Shown here piece by piece: positions 27,001 to 40,558 of a stretch of DNA of 64,000 nt (position 1 is its first letter; each line of letters opens with the position of its first letter). Location of the stretch: the NCBI GenBank assembly GCA_013397935.1, contig VZRN01002961.1, positions 1 to 64,000 of the forward strand, given 5' to 3'. The notes below the pieces were generated by a model. It saw only the letters and a program-made list of their open reading frames with translations, was not told the origin of the DNA and ran no database searches. A program made the translations under genes and the position numbers. This stretch comes from Dasyornis broadbenti. Lineage: Eukaryota; Chordata; Aves; Passeriformes; Dasyornithidae.

Positions 27001-30000
27001 AAACAAGATTTTGTGGTCACAAGGTCTCCATCAACAGATTTCTAATCACACCTTTAGTGTTAAATTCATGCACTCAAGCAAAAAGGCACCTCAGTAGTAG
27101 CCAATAATGTTGTGTCTATTTAAAATAGTACAAATCTTGAAATTGGACTCCAGCCTTACGGGTTTGATTTTTTTTTTTTTAACTAATTTTAAAGAAGATT
27201 TAAAATGCATTCAGAACATAATAATTCACTTCTCATTTGCTCTGTTTAAAAAATCTTACACATTCTAGCCTCTATAATATCACCTCCTGGTTATCTTGAA
27301 AATTTGTGAATACTGTTAGTAAGAACTACTGCTTCTTGTATTTTGCTACATAAAGTATTGACTCAATTCCTCTGAATGTCAGGGCTTATTCTGATAACAA
27401 AGTCTGTGGAAATTACTTGTGCAGAACACTCTACCGGACCAAATCTCAACAGATAATTATTTACTGCCAAATACAAGCTTAGTTTTTCATTTCATGAACT
27501 TTCTTAAAGAAATTTATTTTAACAGTATTTACTAGCTATATGCTCAGAAGCTTTTCTTTCCACAAGTTTTTAAAGGTTTTCTACCTTGTACTGTCAATTC
27601 AAAAGGCTATGATCTGGGAAAACACTAAGTGTAGTACATGAAAGGGCAGACCTTGCACTGCTTGTTGCAGAAGTTACAGGAGATACGTGAACTAAGTACT
27701 GGGGTGGGAGAAATGAAAAGAATTATCTTGCTGTACAGATAGTGGAAGACCTCCTAGTAAGTTGAATTCCTTCTCAAGCCTACATTTCCTATGCAAAACA
27801 GGTACTCGGCTTCTTTCAAAGTTTTTACAAATGTCTGCTAGTTGTTAGCACTTTGTTTTCTGAATAGCCAGGATGAAATACACGAAGACACAACAACAGA
27901 TGTGGTGATAACCTCCCTGCTATGGATAGTCACCGAAACAGTCACCAAAAGGATGTCAAACCTAGCCAGGATATCCAGAACATGCATCTGACTGTTTACC
28001 CTACTATTTACCCAAGTCTTGCACTTTTTGTGAAATATAATTAGTTTGTTATGAGACACTCAGAAATCACACACAACACTTGTACTAAAGACACGTTTAG
28101 GAAGAAATTTTAAAAATTATCCTTGGTCTCCAATGGATAAAATTAAATAAAGTCAAACCTGATTAAATAAATGAGGTGAAAGATATTAAAAAAAAATAAT
28201 GATTTCACCAAATGAAGGTGGGACTCTAATAAGTGAAAAACAGTCAGTAAATCTTCTGTCTCTGGATTTTGTCTTTTACTGTCTGCTTTCAAGTTTAGTA
28301 GATGTGTTAATACAAATCTTACAATAATATTAGCTGTTGTCTTTTAAAAGAAATCATGTCTTTCTGTTTTGACCAAGAAAAAGTCTGTTTGTAGCAATGT
28401 CCATTTTATCTACACATATACAGGCTTAGAACACATGTTCATGGATCCAGGGCAGCAAGAAAATGAGACTGCCTGTGACTCCAGCATCCGTCTTATCAAA
28501 GGCTTCTGGCCTTATCAAAGGCTTCTGGCCTTTCCAAGTCATACTCTTCCTTTTTTCTTCCCTTTTTTTTTTTTTCTTTGGCCACAGCAGAGACACGTAA
28601 CTTCTTTTTAAAGACTATGGCTAACATTATTGTAAGATTTATATCAACACATCTACTGAACTTGAAAGCAGGCAGCAAAAGACAAAACCCAGAGAAGGAA
28701 GATTTACCGACTGTGCAGTACGACAGTACTATCCTATCTTTTAGCATCACATCTCTCTTTAAAAACAAGTGTCAAATTTAAGAACTAATTCATCTGCCCT
28801 ATTCTTAAACTTGTCATAGCTCATTCCAATGAAGACATTCCTCCTACCACTAACCTTTCCTCTGATGGAAAGTTCTCACAGCATCTGTTCATCTGCCAAC
28901 TGTACGGCATCACTAACAAGCGAGGGAAGACCAAGACACAGAAGAGACGGCCAGAGCTATTCTGAGCAGAGCGCAACATTAAGTTCATCTATACTGTAGA
29001 GACAAATTCCTTTCTCTTCTGCTCCCAACCCCCTCAAAGAACAACCAAGTTCAGAGTATTATTTTTCAATAAACTGTGCTTTTATTGGGGTTTTGAGCTG
29101 CCAAGAATAAAACTTTACTTAAATTCCTGAATTCTGCCCATCCTATAGTTCTTCCTAGCCTTAAGACATGTTACTTCTTACATCATGTGAGGCAATGCTG
29201 TGCTTCTTGTTCTGGCCAGAACCTGACTGTCTTCCCTATTGATTTTTATGGAGAAATAGCACTGCTTAACTGGCTCTTTCCTGCGGAGACACAATAGCCA
29301 CACGGGTTGCTGACATAAATGGGAGTAGCACAAGGAATGACTAACTAAGATAACAATTAGAATTTACACATGGGTTTCTTCTTTATTCATAATTTCTTCT
29401 ATTTCTTCCAGCCCTGTGCTTTTTCCTTCTGTTCACAGCTCCTTCATGCAATACTCTTGCACTAAGAAATAAAAAACAAAAACAGCTGCGCATAGTAGAA
29501 CAAATTCACATACCTGACATTTTAGAGTTCTAAGAAGTCTCCAAACAAGAGGACAGCTTGCTCCATTTCTTGGAATAACTTGGTCAAACACAAAGAAAGT
29601 GAAACTTTCAGGTAAGGGACCACTCAAAACTAAGCTGGGAGTGTGCTTCTTCCTGTAGCTAAGGACAGCACTGGTTAGCTCTTTTGCCAAGCATCCCAAT
29701 ACAGTGACACACATCACATCAAAACAAAAATTCTAATTCTATTCCCAGGCTACAAACTTCCGTAAGTGCAGCATGTTTTGCAAATATTTAAAGCATCCTA
29801 TTTGCTTTACAAAATCTAAAAACGGCACAAACCCGCTGCCTCCACTACTTGCACAAAGTCTAAAATCTCAGGTCAATCATAGTGCTAATGCATTAATAAC
29901 CAGCCTTTACAGCTACAAAGACACTTAAGAGATTCCTTTTTCTATGTACTCGTATGCCATTGCCTATCAGGGATAGTCTGCTGCCTTGAAAACACTACTT

Positions 30001-32880
30001 ACCTTGTGTCACTCAGTAGCGAAAATCTTGTCTTGATTTTAAAGGTTTAAAACTCATTCCCTATCAAGAATTCAATCATATACTGGGCTAATTATTACTG
30101 CTTATCTAATTTTCCTTACTCCTTCCCAAAACAGATGTAGGAAGCATTAAAAAAATCCATGCCTACACACAACTGTGACACTTGTTGTAGGGTCCAGACA
30201 TCAAATACTGAAGAATAAAATAAAGGTTATGATTGTTCAGCATAGACTTGGGCTAGTCAGGTGGTATAGAAGGATGATTTTTTCTTCTGTTTGTACCTAA
30301 TCCTACCGAACGTGGACTCAGATTCATCTCCATATTAAAAGTTGCAGAAATATTTTTATATAGTTGAGAAGGTACTTTACTTGCCGTAGTAAAAGTTCTG
30401 TCTTGAAATAATCTGTGAACAAATCCCCTCTTTAAACTCTGTGTCTCTGAATACATGTACAGGGCAAACAATTTTGTCCTAGCGCAACTATTTGAAGAAG
30501 TTTTCTGAAAAACTAAGTTAAGTGAGCTTAAACTGAAGCAGTGCCAAAGGGAAGTTTGACTTGAAGTGTAGCCTCACTGTGTTCAACACATCTAAATTTT
30601 TTGATTGTGCCTTGAGAACTGCTTCTCTTAATCTGTTTGAATAAAGAAAGGAAGTAACTTAGGCTGTTTATTTGCCAATAGAGAATATACAAGTATTGGT
30701 TGGCTTACATTTTCACAAAACAGCATTTAACCTTGTTGTTCCACTTAAGAATGTTATCTGTCATTTGTATCAAACTTTTTTCCAACTGAAAGATGATTAT
30801 CTTATCAAACAATGTGTTGAGGTGCTATCCATTACATCCCCTTTACTGTGGAAGTATGTACTAGCAGTGTACAAGATGCTCCTGAAAATAAAATCACACC
30901 CATTATTTTCATTATTAAATGCTGTTAAAATTAGTGTTCCAGGGACAAAGCTAAATTAGCTATAAGCTTATAGAAAGCCTTGTTCCTTTTTAAAAGATTG
31001 CAGAATTTCCCATCATCACTGACCTTTATTCTAGGAATTTTTTTAAGATATATTTTTTTGCATTTGGCTAGACATTAGCTGACTGACCTAATCAATTATC
31101 ACTGGAAAATGAGAAATATTCAGAAGAACTGAATTACTTCATATTTCTTTTTTCTTTTTGTGGCAAGTGGTTATTTCCCTGACATACTTACTAATTCCTC
31201 ACAGAGTGTGTTAAAAGGACAGAATTCACACAGGAGAGTGGAAATGCTATTAACCTCATTCTGGTTTCATTCACATTCTCACTTCCAAGCATAAGCATTA
31301 GTCTGTCCATGCTTCCACTAAGTCAGTGGCAAAACCCCATTTACCCGGAAGACTCTATTGTCAGCTGTTAATTAATCTTGATTTTTGGAGTTTTTACTTC
31401 CAGTAAGGATGAGAGTTGTTCATACTACACCAATTTGGGATACAAGGTTGAGAAATCTCAGGATCCTCTGTTCCAAACTTTGTCCTAAATTTTTTAATCT
31501 TAAAGACATGTAAGAAGTTTAACATAATTGTGGCAATCACCTTTATCAGGTTTAGTGATGTCAGTCATAGCTATGTTTGATCTGAAAAATTACTGATTTA
31601 ATTTTTTGAAAAATACGCTTGCTTTCCTGCTTGGTCATGTGACTTACTTTACTGGTATCTTATGCAAGTTTGGACTCAGTTTTGGATAACAGGTATGATG
31701 ACTTTCTAGCTAATCAAAATTAAATATCTGAGAGTGTAGTATCACTTTTAACTTTTACAAATTGTCATAATGAGCAGACTTTTCAGATAAGTTGATGCCT
31801 TATTTGAAGCAGTACATCCATCACTTGCAGAGAAGAATAAAACCCGGGGCTTTAGTCCCTGTAATTTTTTAATACAGAGTCTGATATTAAAATCACAGGG
31901 ATTTTTTCCATAAAGGAGGACTACAGGAGGGTTGGTGTATCTGTAGCATCAGATATTTTGGCAAGTTTTATGTGTTGCTATCTAGTTTTATCTGATTCCA
32001 TTGAAATTGTTTTAATTTCCATCTAACTCATAAGCTAAAGGGTTTGAAGTTGTTATTCATCTTGCAGACTTCATCACTGGAACACGCAAAGTGTATTGCT
32101 TAATTCAAATACTGATAAAATGTGTAATTTTTTTATATCTCTATAAATATGAATGTAAGTGAATGAAATTGAAGTGAAGCTACATTGTCTTTAAACAAAA
32201 TCACAGGTCAGAATTTTTTGAGTGACTTCTTAGAAGCAGACACCTGAATGAGGGTGACAGCTTTTTCATTATCAGGTGAAATCAGGGGTATTTGTTGGTC
32301 AGGGTTCAGCGAAGCATCGTTAAATGCTGCAATAAACCCGTCCAATTGCATACCTCATATCCTTGGCACTGGGGCTGCCTTAAAGATTGCTGAGTCTCCC
32401 AGAGACATGGAATTCAGCTAAATCTGGGAAACTAGGCCTCCACAGGATTATTCATTCTGGGATCTTCCCAATAATCTTCCATTCTGAAACTCCACTTTCT
32501 TTTAGCACCCAGAGAAAGATAGATGATGCATTATTCCTCGAAAGACATAATCTGTACTATATGTCTCTGTTATTCCCACAGTCACATGCAAAAAGTTAGA
32601 TTCTTTTAAAGGACAAAAATCACAAATTAAAGAAGATGAATTCAGCGATTGAAGCAATATCCAGGGCAAAGATCAAAGGAGCTCAGGCTAATCTTATTTA
32701 AAGTAATTCTAATTTTTTTCAGCTTGAGCCTAAACATCATCATTTGTGAAGGTAGCTGAGGATCAGTCATACCTTAGCGAGCTTCAACATGGAGATACAA
32801 AGATTCACAAAAATTTGCAGAAACTTTTAAAAAAAAATTTTAAATGCCAAAACAAGATATGCCTTTAAAAAAAAAAAAAC

Positions 32881-32923
<43 letters not shown>

Positions 32924-34421
32924 GCATATGTAGACCCACTAGGCTCAATTAAAAACCCACAGAAATTAACTGGAATCTCTTTGACAAGGGTGTGTCTTTT
33001 GAGACCATGCAGGAAAAATTATGTGCATTACGCTGTAGTGTAATTGCACAGGTTTTAGTAGCAAGGGAAAGAAGACAATTTTTTTAAAATTTAACCCAAA
33101 GAATACCCATGGAAAACTTGGTATAGAAGAATCCTTCTATTGAAGGAAGGGGGCAGTTCTATTCAGTCAAATCAATTTAGAATGAATAATAGTTTTATAC
33201 TGTAATAAGTGAATAAATATTTCTGGATTAATAATACATAAAATTCCCTATGGCCAAGTAATTTGGTGTGAGGGAGGAATATATGTGAGCCTTTTTAAAA
33301 GAAATATGACCAGGTTTTCCTCAAAGAGTATTTCAAGCAGCTGTATGTTCTTCTGTTTCCAGCAGCTGTTTCTTTATTGTTGATACGTTCCCAGCTGAAA
33401 ATTTTCATGGGAACTGGGATTGCAGAATCTTCTAGAAACTGTTTGCCTGCTCATTCCTTCTATCTACTTCCTGGCGCAGAATGTTTTCAGATTTTCAGAA
33501 ATCTACCAAATGTTCTTTGGGAACCCAGTCTGTAGCACAGTTGACATGTTTTTTGCCTCAGTCTCCCTACAACTTGGAGCCTCTCCTGATTGTTCACCAG
33601 TCCTGTAGGATTAAGAGTGTTACTCCTCAGCAGTGTTGTGTGTGCATATGTTGGGTTGGTCTCCTTGGAGTGAAGTATTTCTTTTCTTCAAAAATATGCT
33701 TATTCTGCATTTAATGTAAAAAAATACTTTAGCCAGTGCAAATACATGAAAATTAATTAAAATGCAATTAAGTCAATTTATGACAGACTCTTATCTTTAA
33801 AAATTTCAGGCTATTATTCTGAGGAAATTAGGTATAGTCTCTCTGTAATTAGTGAGAAAATATATTGAAATGGATCATGCATGTCAGAGGCTGCCAAAAT
33901 ACTTGTTTTAAAAACAAAGTTCCTTGAGGGAATGTCCCAAATTCCCAGTTTTATGAAGCTTCAGAATTTGTTTGTAGACCTTTACATTAGCAGGTCGGCA
34001 TAATTGCAGGGATTAAACTATGCCCGTAAGGCTGCCTGTTTTCTCCTGGTGCTTTCCCTCACACATGCTCTGCTCCTGCTAATGCCAGTGCAGCTCCTGG
34101 TTCTGATAGTGGGAGTCTATAATACAAGAAGCTCCAGGCAGCTGCCCGTGCTTTGAATCCTAGTTGTCTAAACCTGCTTGGAGCAGGTCTATACACAATA
34201 ACCAGGCAATGCTGGGGTTTGGAAAGTAACTTCACATTCTCTACTGCAAGGTTCATCCCAGTGAATTAGTATCAACAGTGGTTATTTCTCCCTTCCTTTG
34301 TCCTTTCACGAAAGCTTAACCTCCATGGTTCATGTCAAGTTTTGCCTTTGTTTCAAGCGTTTTTGAAAGTTACAACTTTGCTTCAGTGAGGTGCTGGTTC
34401 TTTGTCTGATTCAAGCCCTTT
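24011..34421. other. Non-coding AT-rich DNA downstream of the CpG island
   Basis: No exon is recognised on either strand. It contains a perfect tandem duplication of 19 bp at 28,492-28,529 (unit starts CTTATCAAAGGC), poly-T runs near 27,169 and 28,562, and a long poly-A tract at 32,867-32,920 (listed separately). Any lncRNA exons belonging to the CpG island promoter cannot be picked out by eye. Confidence 0.55.
32867..32920 (+). repeat. Long poly-A tract (13 A, then 37 A)
   Basis: Thirteen A at 32,867-32,879 are followed by CTAT and then 37 uninterrupted A at 32,884-32,920. The preceding 50 bases are also A/T-rich. The upstream sequence shows no recognisable retrocopied gene. Avian LINEs of the CR1 type do not end in poly-A, so this is either a simple-repeat expansion or the tail of an unrecognised retrocopy. 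Confidence 0.95.
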
Positions 34422-37400
34422 TCATAGAATCACAGAATCATAGAATGGGTTGGGTAGGAAGGCACCTTACAGATAATTTTTTCCAACCCTTCTACCATGG
34501 GCAGGGACCCCTTCCACTAGACCAGGTTACTCAGAGCTCCATCCAGCCTGGCACTGAACACTTCCACAGATGGGGCAGTCACAGCTTCTCTGGGCAATCC
34601 AGTGCCTCACCACCCTCACAGTAAAGAAATTCTTCCTATAACTAATCTGAACCTGCCTTCTTTCAATTTAAAGTCATTATCCCTTGCCCTATCACTACAT
34701 ATCCTTGTCAAAAGTCCCTCTCCAGCAGCTTACAGGTTCTGGAAGGCTACTATAAGTTCTTCTCAGAACAGCATTCTCTCCAAGCTGAACAACCCCAACT
34801 CTCTCAGCCTGTTTTCATAAGAGCAGTGCTCCAGCCCTTCAATATTTCTGGCACTCCACTGGACTCTCTCCAGCAGGTCCACATCATTTTTATATTGGGG
34901 GCCCCAGAACTGGACACAGTAATCCTAGTGGGGTCTAACCAGAGTGAAATAGAGGAATGGACTCCCCTCCCTCACCCTGCTGGCCAAGCTGCTTTGGATG
35001 CAGCCCAGTACACAGTTGGATTTCTGGGCTGCAAGTCCACATTGACAGATCATGTTCAGCTTCTTGTACACCAACACCCCCAAGAGCTTCCCTTCAGGGC
35101 TGCTCTCGTTCCATTCTCTGCCCAGCCTCTATTTGTGCTTGGGATTTTCATGATGCAGGTGTAGGACCTTGTCCTTGGCTTTGTTGAACTTGATGTGTTT
35201 TGCAGAGACCCACTCCAGCCTACCCAGGTCCCTTTGGATGACATCCCTTCCCTCCAGCGTGTTGACTGCCCTACACAGGTTGGTGTTAGTGGCAAACTTG
35301 CTGAGGGTGCCCTTGGTCCCTCTGTCCATGTCCCTGACAAAGATGTTGAACAGTGCCAGTCCCAGTGGGGGACCTGACTGACCCTGACTGACCCCTGAGG
35401 GAGAGCACTCATCACTAGTCTCCATTTGAACATTGACCACAACTCTTTGAGTGCAACCATCCAATTCCTTATCAACTGAGTGGTCCATCCATCAGATCCG
35501 TGTCTCTCTAATTTAGGGACAAGGATGTCCATGTGTGACAGCGTCAAATGCTTTGCATAAGTCCAGGCAGATAACATTTGTTGCCCTTCTCTTGTTCACC
35601 ACTGCTGTAACCCAATTGTAGAAGGCCACCAGATTAGTCCGTTGCAATTTGTCCTTAGTGAAGCCATGTTGTTTCTCACTAATCACCTCTTTATTTTCCA
35701 TTGCCTTTACACAATTTCCAAGAGAATCTATTCCATGATCTTGCCAGACACAGAGGTGAGACTGACTGCCCTGTAGTTCACCAGGTCTTCCTTTTTCCCC
35801 CGCTTTTTAAAATCGGGCTCATGTTTTTCAGTCAGTGGGAATTTCATCAGGCTGTCACAACTTCTTTAGCTGGATGTACAGTAGGCCTTTCATCTGCCAG
35901 TTCCCTCAGGTGTATCTCATCATGTCCCAGGGACTTGTGCACCTTCAGTTTCCTTAGATGGTCCCAAACCAGATCCTTTTCTATAGCAACTGGTTCTTCA
36001 TTCTCCCCAGTCCCTGTCTTTTTCTTCTGCAACTTGGCTGGAACAATTGCTAGTAAAAACTGAGGCAAAAAAGTCATTGAGTACCTCAGCCTTCTCCATG
36101 TCCTGGGTCTTCTCTTTACATCTGAAGAGGATCCATATTTTCCTTAGTCTTCCTTTTATCACTGATGTACCTGTAGAAGCTTTTCTTGTTGCTCTTGATA
36201 TCCCTTTAGATATGGGTCAGATCTAATTCTGTCAGGGATTTAGTTTCCATAGAATCATACAAAGTCTCTGCTTGGAAAATCTCTCTGTATTCCTCACAGT
36301 CTGTCTCTCCTTGTTTCCATGCCCTTTAGGCTTTTTTTTTGCGTGTGTGTGTTTGGCTTTGTCCAGATGATCCTTGTTCATCCGTACAGGCCTCCTGGCA
36401 ATTTTGTCTGACATGATCTTTATTGGGATCACTCCTGAACCTGGAGGAGGTGAATCTTGAATATTAACAAGCTTTCTCTCTTCCCTCCAGGATTTTATCC
36501 CATGGTACTCTACCAGATAGATTCTTCAGGAGGACAAAATTTGCTCTCCTGAAATCGAGGGTAGTGAGCTTGTTCTACCCCCTCCTTGTAGCCTAAAGAT
36601 CTTGACCTTCATCACTTCATGGTCACTGTAGCCAAGTCTGCCCTGGAGCTTCTCATTCCAAACCCAGCCCCTCCTTAGTGGTGAGAACAAGGTTCAGGAC
36701 AGCACCTTTCCCTGTTGGCTTCTCTGTCACTTGGAGAAGGAAGTTGCCATCAATGCACTCCAGCAACCTCCTAGATTCTTATGACCTGCTATGTTGTCCC
36801 TTGAGCAGCTCTTGGGATGGTTCCAGCTCAGCTATGGAGCCGGCTTGGGAATGTGAGGGTGCTCCTGTCTCACTACAGAGGGACACATCTGCTCAGTCTT
36901 CCTGGTCAGGCCCCTGCCATAATGCCACCTGTCCCTGCCCTCCCTTTCGCCTGGACCCAGTTCTACAGGCCCTGTCAAACGCCTTCCCTTCGCCCTGGAG
37001 GATTGATGACAAAACTACCTGCCCTTCTGAGTCACTTAGTGTCACATCCAGGGCTCTGTAATCCTTGTTACTCCTCAGGCTGCTCCTGGCTGTGTTGCTG
37101 CATCATGTGAAACAACAGCAGTGTGTAACAGCCAGTGGACTGTATGCGGCTCAGTAGACTCTCAGTGACATTCCTGCCATAATATCCCAGTAAGCAGCAC
37201 TAGAGAGCATGTCAGGTCATCAAATGGGTACCTCTGAACCTCTCAGGAGAGTCACCTACTGCTATCACCCATTGCCTTTTCTTAGCTGTGCTGGTTGTTA
37301 TACAGGGAGCAGATGGGGCTGCCTTACTCAGCCCCGGTGCCTCTCCTGATCTGGCAGTTCTTCTTGAGCCTGCAGTGTTGAAGTGATTCTGCAATGGCAA

Positions 37401-37460
37401 CTCAGGCTTTGGAGAATTCTCCTCTTTCTGCAGGTCCTTACTGTTGGAAGCTTCCATTCT
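34422..37460 (-). mobile_element. CR1 LINE, long decayed copy with ORF1, EN and RT remnants
   Basis: The 3' end is at 34,422 (TCATAGAATCACAGAATC, the reverse complement of the CR1 tail). Moving up on the minus strand, the 3' UTR reaches to about 35,050. Reverse transcriptase remnants follow at 35,056-35,700 (motifs LFNIFVRDMD, TLSKFA, LDLCKAFD) and 35,847-36,077 (KVHKSLGHDE). The linker between endonuclease and RT lies at 36,232-36,432 (ARRPVRMNKD), decayed endonuclease at about 36,480-37,200, and the esterase-like part of ORF1 at 37,212-37,457 (KKRQWVIAVGDS, like the VVGDSLLRG motif of CR1 ORF1). The frame is broken repeatedly. The RT catalytic F-A-D-D box reads FATN, so both aspartates are lost and the copy is dead. 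The 5' limit is approximate. Confidence 0.93.
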
Positions 37461-40400
37461 TCTGTGTTATCACCCCCTTTCCTTCTGTGTGTGTTTTATC
37501 TTCCTTTACTGTCTCTCTTCCCTGCTCTCCTGCTGCAGCGTGTCTGGAAATTGTGAAGAGTAGTCTGAGAGTGGAAGATACTTTAATGCATCAAATGAAT
37601 AACTCTGTAATCTGCTTGCTTTCCCCTTTCATATTCTTACCTGGCCATACTGATGATGTGTTCTGCTACTGAACTTTTTAACAGGGAGAGCAGATGACGT
37701 TGTCAAGCCATTAAGAAAAATGCACTAACTCGCCTCTGGTTTTATCAGTTATAATCAAATTTTTTCCTTAGTCAGAAAAGGGTTCTTTCAACAGCTCGTT
37801 TGCTTTATGCATTTGGTAGTGTTTGATGTATTGCCAGATACTGAACCTATTGGTCTTTGTAGCTCACAGGGTCTGTGGAAAAACCTACAAAATACACAAA
37901 AGCCATTAATTACATTAGATTATTTACAACTTCCTTTTTTCTTTCACAGTAAACTTTGTCTAAAATGAGCTGTGTCACTGAAGGCACTTTATCAGTGGAT
38001 TGTCAGAATCCTGTACTGCAAGCACCTCATGATTGTTCTGCAAGCTCTACACATCTCTGCTTTCAGTTTCAGTGATGGATTTGTCAAAGGGGATGTTAAC
38101 TTCCAACAGCAGTCCATTACTGCTGCAAAGTATAGCCTTGCCAGTGGTTTGAACTGATTAGGTTTTGGGTCATCACAGCATGCCAAATCCAGACTCTTTG
38201 GGTTAATGGCACAGTGAGGATATGCAGCTTTGAAATAATACCTCCCTTGGCCTAAGTCCAGACTAAGCTGCATTTCATACACTGCCCTCCAAAAAAACAG
38301 GCTTTGTTAGGACAAAAGTGATTGTATGAGACATCAGATTGGCAGGTCAGAGAGCATCAACGTTAACACACCCTGATCTTGTCTGCTGACGCTGCTGTTT
38401 AATTTAAATCTTGTTTATTTTGTGTCATGTCAGAGTAAAAAAACCCTCCACTGATGTGAGTACACATACACGCAAACACTCTGATCCCAAATATAAGCAG
38501 TTTTCAGTTCAGAAAACAGTATTGGAAAAGTCATTACCTTAAGCAAATGTGGAGATTATTGCAGAAGTTTTAACATAACCACACTGACTAATAGGAGATC
38601 TGTAAGAAAATGGTAAAGTTATATATGAACATACGAGCTTCATACATATTTATAAACTAAATTCTAAAGGCAGAAAGAAAGGCTTAGCAAACTCAAAATA
38701 GGCAAGTAAATACAGGTTTTTTTCTGTAAATTCATGAATTTTTATGTAATAAGTGCTTGAAACTTACACTTTACTTTCCATTTAAACTTTTTCCCATCCT
38801 GGGATATCTGAATGGAAAATTCTAACGGAATTCACAGATAACATGATAACTCTGATAACATGGTAGATTTAAGAGCTTTTCCTTAAATATAATTCCAGAG
38901 GGACTCTTTGAAATGTAATGGCATTTCACGTCTTCAACTCTGCACAGCTTTTTTAGAAAAGAGTAATTGATGTAAAACAGGCTTTCAACTGTGTAAGGCA
39001 GTTGTGTGAGACAGCTTGCCTGCTAATTGTAATGTTAATTAGAGACACTAGTGTTAACAAGGACAACAAAAGGTGCTCTCTTGTGGTGTTTTGAAATGTG
39101 ATAAAGTGCTTGGCTCCAGAATGTTTTCTAATATATTTATGTAATATTGAAAAATGGAGAAAACACCCTTTTTGGAGGGTTCTAAGATATATGTGGTGAA
39201 GTGGCTCGATCACTGATAGCAAGGTAACACCCGAATGAGGCTACACGACAGCCTCAACTTTGAAACGTTTTACTGAACCCCAGCTTCTTCAAAGACTACC
39301 TAAAAAATTTTATGCTACCAGGTGGTCTGGTGACCACGAATGTACTTGTCTTATGTTAAAGATGTTGTAACAAATGTAAACAACTTTTCCTTTGCTTTTC
39401 TCATTCTCCAAAATCTGAAGGAAAAAACCCCAAAACTACCAAAACTCCACAATGCTGATACAACATCAAGGTGTCAGGTTTGGATACAGTCTGGAAATGA
39501 AAATTAAAAGTACAGTTGATAACTTCCACAGCTGACAACATCATATGTTCAGTAAAGCATATGTTTGATGTTGTGAATGACTGGCCTAGTCAATGTGCTC
39601 CAGATGGTTATCAAATATCTTTACACTTATTAGACTCTTACATTTCACTCTTGCTGTTCTGTCTACTGCATAACACCAGGTACATGCTTAGAGAAATAAA
39701 ATAAAATATCTCCCCTCCTTTGTTTAAAATAAGTGAAAAGAAAACACCAACCAACCATCAAACAGTGGAAGCGTGGCACTGTGGGCAAGGTAAAATGGAT
39801 GAGTCTGTCTCCAGTTTTGTAATGACTACCACTTTCCGTCCTGAAAATTTGTCTCCTTGGCAAATCTGCTGCTCCCCCCCAAAAATGCCTGCAAGTGTTT
39901 GTGTGAATGGAAATAGATTACAAGATTACTCGAGGCGGTGTGATTTCCAGGTATGAATGAAGCTGCTGATGGATTTTTATAACAGCAAGTGTGTGTGTTT
40001 TAAATCTCTTCCTTTGGCATCACTTTTTTGTTTAGGTGCATCTAGGACAAAGAGACGGACTAAAAACAGAAAAAGAGTTTAAAATGAAGTGACTTGAGAA
40101 TATGATTCTACTGTGAAGTATAGGATACAGCTCTAGATCAGCCACCCTCTGTCTTGGATTTTATTGATGCTTTGGTAAGAAAAGTCCTGAATACATTATT
40201 GCTTTACGAAAAATAGTTAAGCAAAGACTGTCTCTGCTCTGCAGCTGATACAGGCACAGAATTACAAACTTGGCTTTTGTTGGGGATTTTTTTTAGATCT
40301 CGTAGCCTAAGGGGTAAAAACCCACTCACATTAGCAATACTGTACACTGCATGGTGAGACTGATACTCAAATGTTTTCTATAACAGTGCGAAGCTTCTAC

Positions 40401-40507
40401 AAAAATTTTGGCTTTCTATTTTAGATCAAACAAAACACACTTAAAGATTGTACAATTCCCACAGATACCTTTCAAAGAAGTTCCTTTATGCAGAGCTGGA
40501 GGGGAGG

Positions 40508-40558
40508 CAAGATGTTGGCATAGCTGTTGACCTAAAAACCTGCTATGCCAACATATTG
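40508..40558. repeat. Inverted repeat, 17-bp arms with one mismatch, 17-nt loop
   Basis: The arm at 40,508-40,524 (core ATGTTGGCATAGC) pairs with 40,542-40,558 (core GCTATGCCAACAT). The inner 13 pairs are perfect, then come one mismatch and three more pairs. The loop is 40,525-40,541. The size is near the lower limit for a pre-miRNA hairpin. No other evidence of transcription is visible. Confidence 0.85.

Noticed and set aside
34602..35187. Plus-strand ORFs over the CR1 element
   Set aside because: They are antisense shadows of the minus-strand CR1 sequence.
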